59,948 nucleotides of DNA from MGBC163016 sp964518575 (GTDB lineage Bacteria; Actinomycetota; Coriobacteriia; Coriobacteriales; Eggerthellaceae), in assembly GCA_964518575.1 (NCBI GenBank), contig CAZFGW010000012.1, forward strand, positions 1-59,948, read 5' to 3'. This document shows, one piece after another, positions 1 to 8,714 of the stretch. Position numbers and translations under genes: made by a program. Numbering within the stretch: the stretch's first letter is position 1; every line of letters starts with the position of its first letter. The notes under the pieces are model-generated. The model saw nothing but the letters and a program-made list of their open reading frames with translations. It searched no databases and had not been told where the DNA came from.

Positions 1-54
1 AGCAGAGGACTCATAATCCTTTGGTTGCAGGTTCGAATCCTGCTGGGCCCACCA
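1..54 (+). tRNA. tRNA with CAU anticodon, 3' part (tRNA-Ile2 or tRNA-Met)
   Basis: The window opens inside a tRNA. An anticodon arm with loop CTCATAA, a T-arm with GTTCGAATCC, an acceptor 3' strand TGGGCCC and an encoded CCA (52-54) are visible. The anticodon is CAU. The TGGGCCC end implies a GGGCCCA 5' strand, which fits the lysidine-modified tRNA-Ile2 or an elongator tRNA-Met. The D-arm that would help decide lies outside the window. Confidence 0.88.
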
Positions 55-171
55 TTCCCTATTCTTTGGGCATGCGCTATCACGATGCATTGTCATGGTT
101 GGTCTGGTTGCAACACTATGTTATCGTTGTTGTTGTCATCGAATACAAACGCAGCAGGATAGGGGGCACAT

Positions 172-2199
172 ATGGAAATGCTCACATTGGTCTTGCTGCT
201 TACCATCGCCGTTTTAATCTCGGCGGTTATCGATCAAGTCATTCCCCGTGTTTCGCTTCCCCTGATCCAGATTGCCATGGGCGTGGTCATCGCACTTTTC
301 TCGAAAGGCACTATCAGGATCGAGCTTGAGCCGTCGCTGTTTCTGGTTCTTTTCATCGCCCCCCTTCTCTATATCGAGGCGAAAAACGCTGATAAGGGGC
401 AGCTCTGGCGTGACAAGAAACCGATTTTGTCCCTCGCCATTGGGCTTGTTGTGGTAACCACGCTCATTATCGGTTATACCGTACATGCGCTCATTCCCTC
501 AATCGCCCTCGCGTCCGCCTTCGCGCTCGGCGCAGCACTTGGTCCCACTGACGCTGTTGCGGTCACCTCACTCTCCAAGCAGGTGAGCATTCCTGAGCGC
601 AGTTGGAGCATTCTCAAAGGTGAGTTGTTGCTCAACGACGCATCGGGCATCGTTTCGTTTCAGTTCGCTTTAGCCGCTGCGACCACGGGTGCCTTCTCCC
701 TTATTGACGCCAGTGCTGATTTTCTTATCGAATTCATCGGTGGTCTCATCTTCGGCTTCGCTCTCGGCTATGTCGCCAACTTGATCTTGAGGAAAGTGCG
801 CGATCTGGGTATCGAAAGCACGCGCTTTCATGTGCTCTATGAGATTTGCATCCCCTTCCTCGTCTATCTCACCGCGAGCGCTTTGCATGTCAGCGGCATC
901 ATTGCCGTGGTGGTCGCGGGACTCGTGAATGTGATCGCGCCGCGCACTATCTCCCCTTCGATCGCGCACATGAACATCGTTTCATCGAGCGTCTGGCAGG
1001 TTATTTCCTTCGCGCTCAATGGCATCGTGTTTGTACTATTGGGAACGCAGATCCCCACGGCGATGTATTACACCTGGGAAGACACGACCATGAGCAACAT
1101 CTCGCTGATCATGCTTGTGCTACTTATTACATTTGTGCTCATGGCGGTCAGATTCATCTGGTGTACTGCCATGGAGTACGTGCATGCGCGCTTTTCGGAT
1201 GAGAAAACATTCACGAAAGCGAATCTGCGCGATGCTTTGATCGTGACGCTTTGCGGGGCGAAGGGTACCATCACCCTTTCGATCTTATTCACCATTCCGG
1301 CATTTTTGAGCACGGGAGTACGTTTCCCAGAACGTGACCTGGTCATTTTCCTTGGCTGCGGTGTGATTTTGTGCACGCTTTTGATTGCTACCTTCATCGT
1401 GCCGCTCGTTGCACCGAAGAAAGAACGCAAGCAGACGGAGATCGAGGCGCGTCAGAACTATTACGAATGCCTCGCCGACATCCTCCGCAACGTGATCGAG
1501 CAGCTTGCAGCGCAGCAAACGAAGAAAAGCCGTGGAGCCACACGCGTCGTTATCAAGGCGTATCAGAACAGGCTTGCGGAAACCAAGGACATGATCGATA
1601 TTGATAGCGATCCGAACATCGAGTTGCGCATCCAGGCGCTGGAGTGGGAAGAGATGAAGACCATGTCGCTCATCGACGAGAACCTGGTCGATCATGACAT
1701 CGGGTATGACTATCTCGGACGTATTGAGCGCATGAAGCGTTTGACGATGCACCGCAATGACAAATTCAGTTTGAAGAAGATGTCGGCAGTTACGAGAATT
1801 GCGCTCGTGAGATTGCGCCAGGCGGTCGTCAACAACATTCCGAACAGCCGTCGGCGCGATCGTTCGGAAGAGATGCGCCTGCTACAGATCGAGACGACGC
1901 AATACGTCATTGAGATTCTGCGCGCCATGATCAGCAGCGATGAAGCACCGACGGAAGACGTGAGTTCACTGCTTGTTTCCTACGAGGCGCTCTTGGCAAC
2001 CCTTCGGCGCTCCATTCCCAGTGTGACCACCACTTTCAAGATCGCTGATGAGACCGAGTCCGTACGGCGCCTTGCCTACCAACTCGAGTTGGAGGAGATC
2101 CAGAAAATGTATGAGCAGGATCGCATCAGTCGCCAAGAAGCCAAGAACATGCGCGACAACGTCCATCTCATGCAGATGGATTTGGAGAACAAGGTATAG
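172..2199 (+). CDS. CPA1-family Na+/H+ antiporter (NhaP-like)
   Basis: This is a monovalent cation/proton antiporter of the cytoplasmic membrane, 675 aa. About the first 420 residues are a run of hydrophobic segments carrying CPA1 signatures: PTDAVAVTSL (about 125-134) and LLNDASGIVSF (about 152-162), where the Asp residues are the expected ion-binding site. Residues 420-675 are a charged, helical cytoplasmic tail, a usual arrangement for NhaP/YjcE-type proteins with a regulatory C terminus. ATG 172 follows the G-rich stretch GGATAGGGGG, a usable ribosome site. It stands alone after the tRNA and converges on trpS. Family is certain; the transported ion (Na+ or K+) is not. Confidence 0.9.
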   Translation: MEMLTLVLLLTIAVLISAVIDQVIPRVSLPLIQIAMGVVIALFSKGTIRIELEPSLFLVLFIAPLLYIEAKNADKGQLWRDKKPILSLAIGLVVVTTLIIGYTVHALIPSIALASAFALGAALGPTDAVAVTSLSKQVSIPERSWSILKGELLLNDASGIVSFQFALAAATTGAFSLIDASADFLIEFIGGLIFGFALGYVANLILRKVRDLGIESTRFHVLYEICIPFLVYLTASALHVSGIIAVVVAGLVNVIAPRTISPSIAHMNIVSSSVWQVISFALNGIVFVLLGTQIPTAMYYTWEDTTMSNISLIMLVLLITFVLMAVRFIWCTAMEYVHARFSDEKTFTKANLRDALIVTLCGAKGTITLSILFTIPAFLSTGVRFPERDLVIFLGCGVILCTLLIATFIVPLVAPKKERKQTEIEARQNYYECLADILRNVIEQLAAQQTKKSRGATRVVIKAYQNRLAETKDMIDIDSDPNIELRIQALEWEEMKTMSLIDENLVDHDIGYDYLGRIERMKRLTMHRNDKFSLKKMSAVTRIALVRLRQAVVNNIPNSRRRDRSEEMRLLQIETTQYVIEILRAMISSDEAPTEDVSSLLVSYEALLATLRRSIPSVTTTFKIADETESVRRLAYQLELEEIQKMYEQDRISRQEAKNMRDNVHLMQMDLENKV

Positions 2200-2305
2200 C
2201 GAAAAGGGTCACTGTCTTTTTCAGAAAACCCGTTGTCTGCCAGGCGACGCTTCTGAGGCGGAGACAGGCGTCTGCTTTTCGGAAGCCTTCTGAGAACTAT
2301 CTCGG

Positions 2306-3364
2306 TTAGTAGACCATTCCCATCGCTTCGCGTACCTCGTTCAAGGTCATCTGTGCGACCTCATTCGCGCGTGCATTGCCATCATGCAGCACATCCTCGA
2401 TCGTGGAAAGGTCGCGTTCAAGTTCGCGCCTGCGTTCGCGAATCGGTGCCAGATAGGAATTGACCGCTTCGGTAACATACGCTTTGAGCGCACCCGATCC
2501 CGCATCGCCGATCTCCTCGGCGATATCGCGCTCGTCTCTGCCCGTGGTAAGCGCCGCCGTTGTCAAAAGGGCGCTCACGCCGGGGCGTGTTTCAGGATCG
2601 AAGGTGATATTGCGGTCGCTATCCGTTTTCGACTTCTTGATCAGCTTCGCCGTCTCTTCCTCGGTTGCCGAAAGTGAAATGGCGTTTCCGTAGGATTTCG
2701 ACATCTTTCTGCCATCGAGCCCGGGGATCTCGACCGCATCGGTCAGAAGCCCAACCGGTTCTGGAAAGACGCGGGCATAGCGCTCGTTGAAGCGCCGCGC
2801 GATAAGACGGGTCTGTTCGATATGGGGCAGCTGGTCTTTACCGACGGGCACGATATTGCCCTTGCAGAAGAGGATGTCGCATGCCTGGTGAACCGGATAG
2901 GTCAGCAAAAGTCCCGTCAGGGGATGTCCCGATGCGTCTTTTTCCGCTTTTACCGTGGGGTTGCGCAAGAGTTCGCTTTCCGTGACGAGTGAAAGGAAGG
3001 GGAGCATCAACTGGTTGAGCGGGGGCACACAGGAGTGCGTGAAGATCATCGTTTTCTCGGGATCGATCCCGCAAGCAAGGTAGTCGATGACCATGTTCTT
3101 GACGTTGTCTGCGATGTTATCGGTGGTATCGCGATCGGTGATGACCTGATAATCCGCGATGACGATATTGGTGTGGACACCGGCATTTTGCAGCCGCACC
3201 CGCTCGATGATCGTTCCAAAATAATGACCGAGGTGAAGGCGTCCGGTGGGACGATCGCCGGTGAGCATGCGGTATGCGCCGGGGTTCTTCGCCAGATCGG
3301 CTTTCACCTCATCGCTCATCTTCTGTTGGGTCAAAAAGGTGTTGCTCTTACCCTCGTGTGCCAT
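2306..3364 (-). CDS. trpS: Tryptophan-tRNA ligase
   Basis: It charges tRNA-Trp with tryptophan in the cytoplasm. The class I signatures are present: GRLHLGHYFG (HIGH-like) near the N terminus and KMSKS near residue 205. The reading frame extends 30 codons further upstream, but I place the start at ATG 3364, because GGGAAGG lies five to six bases ahead and the protein (352 aa) then has the family's usual length. The gene is divergent from the paaK-like gene, with 375 bases between them. A hairpin (3392-3417) lies just upstream of the ribosome site. I find no T-box element in the leader. Confidence 0.96.
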   Translation of the reverse strand: MAHEGKSNTFLTQQKMSDEVKADLAKNPGAYRMLTGDRPTGRLHLGHYFGTIIERVRLQNAGVHTNIVIADYQVITDRDTTDNIADNVKNMVIDYLACGIDPEKTMIFTHSCVPPLNQLMLPFLSLVTESELLRNPTVKAEKDASGHPLTGLLLTYPVHQACDILFCKGNIVPVGKDQLPHIEQTRLIARRFNERYARVFPEPVGLLTDAVEIPGLDGRKMSKSYGNAISLSATEEETAKLIKKSKTDSDRNITFDPETRPGVSALLTTAALTTGRDERDIAEEIGDAGSGALKAYVTEAVNSYLAPIRERRRELERDLSTIEDVLHDGNARANEVAQMTLNEVREAMGMVY

Positions 3365-3391
3365 GGGACCTTCCCTTCGGTGTGTATCGCG

Positions 3392-3417
3392 CGCTTCGAT
3401 CAAATCGATTCGAAGCG
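3392..3417 (-). promoter_or_regulatory. Inverted repeat in the trpS leader
   Basis: Perfect 8-bp arms, CGCTTCGA (3392-3399) and TCGAAGCG (3410-3417), are separated by ten bases. The hairpin would form about 20 bases before the trpS ribosome site on the minus strand. It could be an operator, a translational control hairpin or chance in a CGAA-rich genome; nothing in the sequence decides. Confidence 0.4.
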
Positions 3418-3480
3418 GAGAGATTGGCAGTAGTTCAGCTTTCGTTGCGCACATCTTGCGTGCAATAGCATCGCGAAAAG

Positions 3481-3486
3481 ATTATA
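3481..3486 (-). promoter_or_regulatory. Candidate -10 element of trpS
   Basis: On the minus strand the hexamer is an exact TATAAT. It would start transcription near 3474 and give a leader of about 110 bases before ATG 3364. The -35 region (GGTTTT-like) is poor. Confidence 0.4.
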
Positions 3487-3613
3487 GGGCTTCGCGCGCA
3501 TAAAACCCGTCCGTGTTTGCGCTTTCGCCGAAAACATCGCGTGAGACGATAGGAACAGGATAGGTCCCTTTGCTTGAATGCGTCTTCTTTTCGCCGTATA
3601 GACGCCCAATCAG

Positions 3614-3652
3614 GTGCTATCGCAATTGCAGATAGCACGCTATGGTTAAAAT
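3614..3652 (+). promoter_or_regulatory. Promoter with overlapping inverted repeat before the paaK-like gene
   Basis: GTGCTATC (3614-3621) and GATAGCAC (3631-3638) form perfect 8-bp arms nine bases apart. The right arm overlaps a possible -35 TTGCAG (3626-3631), which is 15 bases from a -10-like TAAAAT (3647-3652). An operator lying on the -35 suggests repression of the paaK-like gene. Promoter quality is moderate. Confidence 0.5.
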
Positions 3653-3739
3653 ACAGCGGGTTTTTGCTTGCCGCGCTCGGCATTCAATGCTTTCATATCA
3701 GATACTGTTCAACACGGATTCATGCAGGAAGCGGTTTTT

Positions 3740-5077
3740 ATGAAGAAGAACATTCCCTACGATCAAAAATACTACGATCCTGAGATCGAGTGCATGCCGC
3801 GCGAAGAGCTCGAGGCGATGCAGCTTGACCGTTTGAAGGATATGGTCAGGTATGCCTACGACCACACCGTCTACTACAAGCGGAGCTTCGATGAGGCGGG
3901 TGTGTCGCCTGACGACATTAAGACGCTCAAGGACATCGAGAAGTTCCCCTTCATCGACAAGAAGACCGAGCGCGAGACGCAGCATGTAGGAACGTTCTTC
4001 GGTGAGATGTGTTCGGTCCCTGAAGAGGAGGTCGTCTTCATGGCTACCTCTTCCGGTTCGACCGGCGTTCCCACGGTCAGCCCGTTCACGCAGGAGGATT
4101 TCGATCTGTGGCAGGATACGGAAGCGCGCCTGTTCTGGCAGGCGGGCATGCGCCCGAACGACCGGTACGTGCATGGGCTCAACTTCGCACTGTACGTCGG
4201 GGGACCCGATGTCATAGGGGCGCAACGGTTAGGCGCGCTCGCAATCTGGGTGGGCGCAGTGCCGTCCGACCGGTTGCTGTTCGTCCTCAAGCAGTACCAA
4301 CCGACGGTCATCTGGACCTCGCCTTCCTACGCGTGGACGCTCGGGGAGAAGGCGAAGGAGAAGGGGTATGACCCCAAGACCGATTTCAACATCCATACGA
4401 TCATTGTTGCTGGTGAGCCGGGCGGCTCGATCACCTCGACGCGTGAAGCGATCGAGAACCTCTGGGACGCGAAGGTGGTCGACTTCTTCGGTTTATCTGA
4501 CATCTATGGCGCGTGCGCAGCTATGTGCGAGGCAAAGGACGGACTTCACATTGTTGAGGATCAGATCCTCGTTGAGACGGTCGATCCGCAGACCGGGGAA
4601 GTGCTTGAGCTGGGACAGATGGGCGAGCTCGTCTATACCACGCTCATGAAAAAAGCGCGCCCGATGATCCGTTTCAGGACGGGGGACATCGGATACGTTT
4701 CAACGGATACGTGCTCATGCGGTCGTACCCTCGCGCGCATCCATGTCACCGGTCGCAAGGATGAGATGTTCATCGTGGGCGCTGTCAACGTGTTCCCCAC
4801 GGATGTCGAATACGTCGTCCGTGCTGAGTCGGGTTTGACGGGTGAATACTCGATCCGCGTGTATGACGAGAATTTCACCACGCGCTACGAGGTGTCGGTT
4901 GAGCGCGCGCAAGGGTCGGATGAGCCCTTCGATACGGTCAGTAAACGTGTTGAAAACGCGCTCAAGACCCACACCGGTGTGCGACCCGCCCGCGTGATCG
5001 TCTACGATGCCGGGAAGCTGGGAACGTCGAGCGAGCATAAGGCATCGCGCTTCATCGACGAGCGCACGAAATCATAG
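3740..5077 (+). CDS. Phenylacetate-CoA ligase (PaaK) family adenylate-forming enzyme
   Basis: This is a cytoplasmic ATP-dependent acyl/aryl-CoA ligase of 445 aa, the usual PaaK length. The phosphate-binding motif SSGSTGVPT is near residue 114 and the C-terminal domain carries GRKDEMFIVGAVNVFPTDVE, with the hinge and catalytic region. I chose ATG 3740, with CAGGAAG eight bases ahead, over the in-frame ATG 3722 and 3668. Anaerobes use such enzymes to activate phenylacetate, indoleacetate or related aryl acids, often in the reductive direction. No partner gene such as an indolepyruvate oxidoreductase is adjacent, so the substrate stays open. The next gene is a LysR-type effector domain. Confidence 0.85.
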   Translation: MKKNIPYDQKYYDPEIECMPREELEAMQLDRLKDMVRYAYDHTVYYKRSFDEAGVSPDDIKTLKDIEKFPFIDKKTERETQHVGTFFGEMCSVPEEEVVFMATSSGSTGVPTVSPFTQEDFDLWQDTEARLFWQAGMRPNDRYVHGLNFALYVGGPDVIGAQRLGALAIWVGAVPSDRLLFVLKQYQPTVIWTSPSYAWTLGEKAKEKGYDPKTDFNIHTIIVAGEPGGSITSTREAIENLWDAKVVDFFGLSDIYGACAAMCEAKDGLHIVEDQILVETVDPQTGEVLELGQMGELVYTTLMKKARPMIRFRTGDIGYVSTDTCSCGRTLARIHVTGRKDEMFIVGAVNVFPTDVEYVVRAESGLTGEYSIRVYDENFTTRYEVSVERAQGSDEPFDTVSKRVENALKTHTGVRPARVIVYDAGKLGTSSEHKASRFIDERTKS

Positions 5078-5167
5078 GAGCGGGTTGTGCGGTCGCGGCG
5101 TTTACCGTGAGGTCAACGCTCCCCGCGCGTATACGAGTTGCTTTTCGCCTAAGTTGAGGAGAAGGAA

Positions 5168-5830
5168 ATGAGAGACGTTTTTTCGATATCGGGTCAACAT
5201 TATCTCTTTGCAGTGCAGACGTTCGCGCAGGTGATCCTCGCGCAGGGCGGCGATGCGTACCATTATGAGCTGTACGATCGCACGACCGAAGGCGTCATCG
5301 AGGACGTCAAAAGCGGTATGAGCGATCTGGGCGTTATCTTCGAAACGAGCAGGACAAAGGACGCGCTCAATAAGCTTCTCGATGATGCGGGTTTGGAGTT
5401 TCGCGAACTTGCGCATTCGGCACCGCGCGTTGCGCTGCCGGCGAGCCATCCGCTTTGTGGAGCCGACGAGCTTACCCTTGATGATATGGCGCCGTATCCG
5501 TATGTGTATTTCTATCAGGGAGACAATGCGGCTGATTATCTGTATGAGGAGGCATTCGGTGATATCCCGCACGCGAAGAGCATCGCGTGTACGGACCGCG
5601 CGTCGCTGTCCGAGCTGATCGTGGCGCTCAATGGCTATACCGTTACGAGCGGTATTCTTGTGGGCATTTCGGATGGGAGTTTGCTCAAGACCGTTCCGCT
5701 TGCGTGTGATGTCGAGCTCGTGTTGGGGTATATCGTTCGCAAGGGAACGAGTGCAGATGATTTGAGTGATCTCGAGCGAGATTTCGTCGAGAAGCTCACG
5801 AGGAATCTGGAGCGGTACGCGATCGCATAA
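5168..5830 (+). CDS. LysR-type substrate-binding domain protein without a DNA-binding domain
   Basis: The 220 residues begin directly at the first strand of a LysR effector domain (FSISGQHYLFAVQTFAQ) and run through both Rossmann-like lobes (LGVIFETS, PRVALPASHPLCG). The usual 60-90-residue winged helix is absent, and only 90 bases separate the start from the paaK-like gene, so none can be encoded upstream. The start is well supported: GAGGAGAAGGAA precedes ATG 5168. It could be a stand-alone ligand sensor, an anti-regulator that pairs with a full LysR protein, or a relic. Co-direction with the CoA ligase suggests it senses a related aromatic acid (inference). Confidence 0.75.
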   Translation: MRDVFSISGQHYLFAVQTFAQVILAQGGDAYHYELYDRTTEGVIEDVKSGMSDLGVIFETSRTKDALNKLLDDAGLEFRELAHSAPRVALPASHPLCGADELTLDDMAPYPYVYFYQGDNAADYLYEEAFGDIPHAKSIACTDRASLSELIVALNGYTVTSGILVGISDGSLLKTVPLACDVELVLGYIVRKGTSADDLSDLERDFVEKLTRNLERYAIA

Positions 5831-6010
5831 CGAGTTTCGGAGTGTGAGAAGGGTAGGGCGGCGCGGAGCGGTGCGTTATGGGTGTATGCCCAAGCGTTAT
5901 TTTGGATAGAAGCGCCCCTCATCACGCATGGTTTGACCCGGGTACGGCGGGCGAGATGAATTTCGCGCTCGCATCCACCTGAGAGATTGCTCTTATTAAT
6001 AAAAGTATTG

Positions 6011-6262
6011 CTAGGCGATCGATTCGCGCAATGCGCGGGTCAGCTGATCGGCGCAACTCGTTGAGCGCGGACCGCAGGTATTGCCCTCAAGCGTTTCGAT
6101 AACATCTTCGACTTTCATGCCGCGCACCAACTTCGAGATGGCTTTGAGGTTGCCGTCGCATCCACCGCAGAAGCTGACGTCGTTGATGATCCCGTCTGCG
6201 GTATCGACCTCAATTCGGGTCGAGCAGACTCCACGTGGGGTATAGATCACTTTCGACACCAT
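6011..6262 (-). CDS. TSCPD domain protein (TIGR03905 type)
   Basis: A small cytoplasmic protein of about 83 aa with the TSCPD layout: conserved cysteines in GVCSTRI, FCGGCDGN and NTCGPRSTSCADQL. Related domains occur at the C terminus of B12-dependent ribonucleotide reductases and as stand-alone proteins of unknown function. The frame could start at TTG 6277, ATG 6262 or GTG 6259. AAGGAGG ends only two bases before the ATG but five before the GTG, so GTG 6259 may be the true start. It stands alone between the LysR-like gene and tRNA-Val. Confidence 0.75.
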   Translation of the reverse strand: MVSKVIYTPRGVCSTRIEVDTADGIINDVSFCGGCDGNLKAISKLVRGMKVEDVIETLEGNTCGPRSTSCADQLTRALRESIA

Positions 6263-6310
6263 GTCCTCCTTGCGCAAATTGTTTTGGGGAGTGATATACG
6301 GACAAAAAAA

Positions 6311-6386
6311 TGGTGGTCGCTACTGGATTTGAACCAGTGACCCCCGCCGTGTGAAGGCGATGCTCTCCCGCTGAGCCAAGCGACCA
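6311..6386 (-). tRNA. tRNA-Val (CAC)
   Basis: Read on the minus strand, 76 bases fold as a cloverleaf. The acceptor TGGTCGC pairs with GCGACCA, the anticodon loop TTCACAC gives CAC, the T-arm contains GGTTCAAATCC, and the 3' CCA is encoded. A strong promoter (6426-6453) precedes it. Confidence 0.95.
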
Positions 6387-6425
6387 CGCTCGTACAAAAC
6401 CATGTCGTTTGTGACAGGTTCACTT

Positions 6426-6453
6426 ATTCTATCAATCAAATCGTTCCTGTCAA
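6426..6453 (-). promoter_or_regulatory. Promoter of tRNA-Val
   Basis: On the minus strand, TTGACA (6453-6448) and TAGAAT (6431-6426) are separated by 16 bases. Transcription would start near 6419, about 33 bases before the mature tRNA 5' end. Confidence 0.75.
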
Positions 6454-6531
6454 TCTTAGGGCGTGTCGAATCGGGCGATCGACTTGGCGTATATGTTGTT
6501 CAGCCATCGAAAAATTCCGTTCAGATTCATG

Positions 6532-6559
6532 TTGTAGACTCAAGCATTGATGCTATACT
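6532..6559 (+). promoter_or_regulatory. Promoter of rpsA (extended -10)
   Basis: TTGTAG (6532-6537) lies 16 bases before TATACT (6554-6559), which is preceded by TGC, making an extended -10. Transcription from near 6566 gives rpsA a leader of about 145 bases. The 324-base stretch between tRNA-Val and rpsA holds this promoter and the tRNA promoter; I see no other gene in it. Confidence 0.6.
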
Positions 6560-6710
6560 TTCACGGTCTGCGAAAAATCGTAGATACAAAAACTATTGGC
6601 CCTTGAGACATGTTGGTTGTACAGACAATTCGTCGACGCATTTGCAAACGAACATGGTAAGTATCATTCATCATGAGCAAAGGGTCCCTGCATCTCGAAA
6701 GGGGTCCATT

Positions 6711-8000
6711 TTGACCGAGATTAAGAACACATCAGTAATCGAATACTCCGACCTTACCGATGATCAGCTGAACGCTATGATCGACGGTACGCTGACCGAG
6801 TTCGACGAGGGTGATCTCGTTGACGGCGTCGTCGTCAAGCTCGAGCATGACGAAGTGCTCGTTGACATCGGGTTCAAGAGCGAAGGTGTCATCCCGGCAC
6901 GCGAGCTCTCCATTCGCAAGGACATCGATCCTTCGGAGATCGTGAATTTGGGCGACCACATTGAGGCGCTCGTTTTGCAAAAGGAAGACAAGGACGGTCG
7001 TCTGATCCTTTCGAAGAAGCGTGCAGAGTACGAGCGTGCTTGGAACCGCGTCGAAGAGAAGTTCAAGGCGGGCGAAGTTGTGACCGGCGAGGTCATCGAA
7101 GTTGTCAAGGGTGGTCTCATCCTCGACATCGGTCTTCGTGGCTTCTTGCCTGCATCGCTTGTTGACCTTCGCCGCGTCAAGGATCTCGATATGTATCTGA
7201 ATACGGAGATCGAAGCGCGCGTCATCGAGATGGATCGCAATCGCAACAACGTCGTTCTTTCCCGCCGCGTTCTTCTGGAAGAAGGTCGCAAGCAGGAGCG
7301 CAACGAGATCCTCTCGAAGCTTGCAAAGGGCATGCGCCTGAAGGGTCAGGTCTCAAGCATCGTTGACTTCGGCGCGTTTGTTGATCTGGGCGGCATTGAC
7401 GGTCTTGTCCACATCTCCGAGCTTTCTTGGAACCATGTCAACCATCCGAGCGAAGTCGTGAAGGTGGGCGACGAGGTCGAGGTCGAGGTTCTCGATGTCG
7501 ATCTCAACCGTGAGCGCATCTCGCTCGGTCTCAAGCAGACCACTGAGGATCCGTGGATCAAACTCGTTGAGAACTATCCCGTTGGCACCATCGTTGATGG
7601 AAAGGTCACTAAGATCGTTCCCTTCGGTGCTTTCGTCGAACTGGGTGATTCCGTTGAGGGTCTTGTCCACATCTCCGAGATGGCGTCGCGCCATATCGAC
7701 ACGCCGGCGCAGGTCGTGAAGCAGGGCGATGACGTCAAGGTGAAGGTCATGGAGATCAACCCTGATCGCCGTCGCATCAGCCTGTCCATGAAGTCTGCTG
7801 CCGAGGAGCTTGGATTCGAGATCGATATCGATGAGTCCGTCCAGCCCGAGGAAAAGCCGGCTCGCCAAAAAGCTGAAGAGGCTGCTCCGGTGCAGGCGGA
7901 GGTTGTTGAGGTTGAGGATGTTGCGGAAGCTCCTGCCGAGGAAGCTCCTGCGGCAGATGCGCCTGAGGTAGCCGACGCAGCTGCGGCAACCGAGGAATAG
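6711..8000 (+). CDS. rpsA: 30S ribosomal protein S1
   Basis: It binds mRNA on the 30S subunit during initiation. Four S1 (OB-fold) repeats are visible, roughly at residues 35-105, 120-187, 205-275 and 290-360; the last two contain the near-identical phrase GLVHISE. The tail (about 380-429) is Glu/Ala-rich and acidic. The frame is open for another 103 codons upstream, but TTG 6711 has AAAGGGG at proper spacing and the protein (429 aa) then begins just before the first S1 repeat, as in four-domain actinobacterial S1. coaE follows after 35 bases, so the two are probably co-transcribed. Confidence 0.93.
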   Translation: MTEIKNTSVIEYSDLTDDQLNAMIDGTLTEFDEGDLVDGVVVKLEHDEVLVDIGFKSEGVIPARELSIRKDIDPSEIVNLGDHIEALVLQKEDKDGRLILSKKRAEYERAWNRVEEKFKAGEVVTGEVIEVVKGGLILDIGLRGFLPASLVDLRRVKDLDMYLNTEIEARVIEMDRNRNNVVLSRRVLLEEGRKQERNEILSKLAKGMRLKGQVSSIVDFGAFVDLGGIDGLVHISELSWNHVNHPSEVVKVGDEVEVEVLDVDLNRERISLGLKQTTEDPWIKLVENYPVGTIVDGKVTKIVPFGAFVELGDSVEGLVHISEMASRHIDTPAQVVKQGDDVKVKVMEINPDRRRISLSMKSAAEELGFEIDIDESVQPEEKPARQKAEEAAPVQAEVVEVEDVAEAPAEEAPAADAPEVADAAAATEE

Positions 8001-8035
8001 AATAACCGCTGAGCGCTATCACGAGGAGCAAGCGG

Positions 8036-8629
8036 GTGAAAAAGCTATTCATAATCGGGGGGATGGGCGCCGGAAAGTCCACCGCCAGCAAAGCTTTGAC
8101 CGACCAGGGACTTGCTCTTATCGACCTTGATAAGGTCGGACACGATATCCTTCGTTGGGAGATCGTCAAAGAAGAATTAGGGGAGGCTTTCGGGGAAGAC
8201 ATCTTCGACGAGGACGGCGAGGTCGTCCGGTCGAGGCTTGCCGCGAAAGCCTTCATTTCTCCCGCTGAAACCCGAAAGCTCAATCGCATCACCATGCCGC
8301 GCATCGAGGAGTCCTACACCGAGATCTACAAGGACATCGAACGCTCCGGTGCTGATGCCGTTGTGGTTGAGTACTCGGCGTTCAAGAATCGGGAAACCTC
8401 ACTTGCGTATTCCGCTGATGTGGTCATTGCTATCCTTGCACCTACAGATCTGCGCATTGAGCGCGCGGTAGCGTCAGGATTTGATGAGCAGGATGTGCGC
8501 AACCGCATCGCCCAGCAGATCACCGATGCTGACCGCGTTGAAGCGGCGGATGTGGTCTTCAATAACAATTCAACAAAGGATGAGCTCTATAACAAGGTTT
8601 ATTCCTGGTGGAGGACGTATAGTTCATAA
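8036..8629 (+). CDS. coaE: Dephospho-CoA kinase
   Basis: It phosphorylates dephospho-CoA in the last step of CoA synthesis. The P-loop is GGMGAGKST (residues 8-16) and the Asp pair in LIDLDKVGHD matches the CoaE active site, including the usual D-x-D-x-x-x-H arrangement. Length is 197 aa, normal for the family. The start is GTG 8036 behind CACGAGGAG. The middle is fairly diverged from well-known CoaE proteins. It follows rpsA closely and ends before a terminator-like hairpin. Confidence 0.88.
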   Translation: MKKLFIIGGMGAGKSTASKALTDQGLALIDLDKVGHDILRWEIVKEELGEAFGEDIFDEDGEVVRSRLAAKAFISPAETRKLNRITMPRIEESYTEIYKDIERSGADAVVVEYSAFKNRETSLAYSADVVIAILAPTDLRIERAVASGFDEQDVRNRIAQQITDADRVEAADVVFNNNSTKDELYNKVYSWWRTYSS

Positions 8630-8655
8630 AAGCCGATAGGCACATGACCGTTTCG

Positions 8656-8704
8656 CCCGGTGCATCTGATCGATCGATCAAGCATCGGGTTTGTTGTTTT
8701 TTTG
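8656..8704 (+). terminator. Rho-independent terminator after coaE
   Basis: CCCGGTGC (8656-8663) pairs with GCATCGGG (8682-8689), with one G-U pair, and the loop contains a nested GATCGATCGATC. A T-rich tail follows. It ends ten bases before the uvrB start, so uvrB either reads through or has a promoter that I cannot place. Confidence 0.7.
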
Positions 8705-8714
8705 AAAGGATTCG

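Noticed and set aside
2200..2305. Terminator between the antiporter gene and trpS
   Set aside because: Repeated CTTCTGAG and a GACGC/GCGTC pair are present, but no stem with a T-run can be drawn with confidence.
3365..3600. T-box leader upstream of trpS
   Set aside because: No conserved T-box bulge sequence or antiterminator is recognisable on the minus strand.
5900..6010. Possible riboswitch (CCACCTGAGAGATTG) between the LysR-like gene and the TSCPD gene
   Set aside because: The CTGAGA string recalls a TPP element, but the second conserved part and the paired helices are missing.
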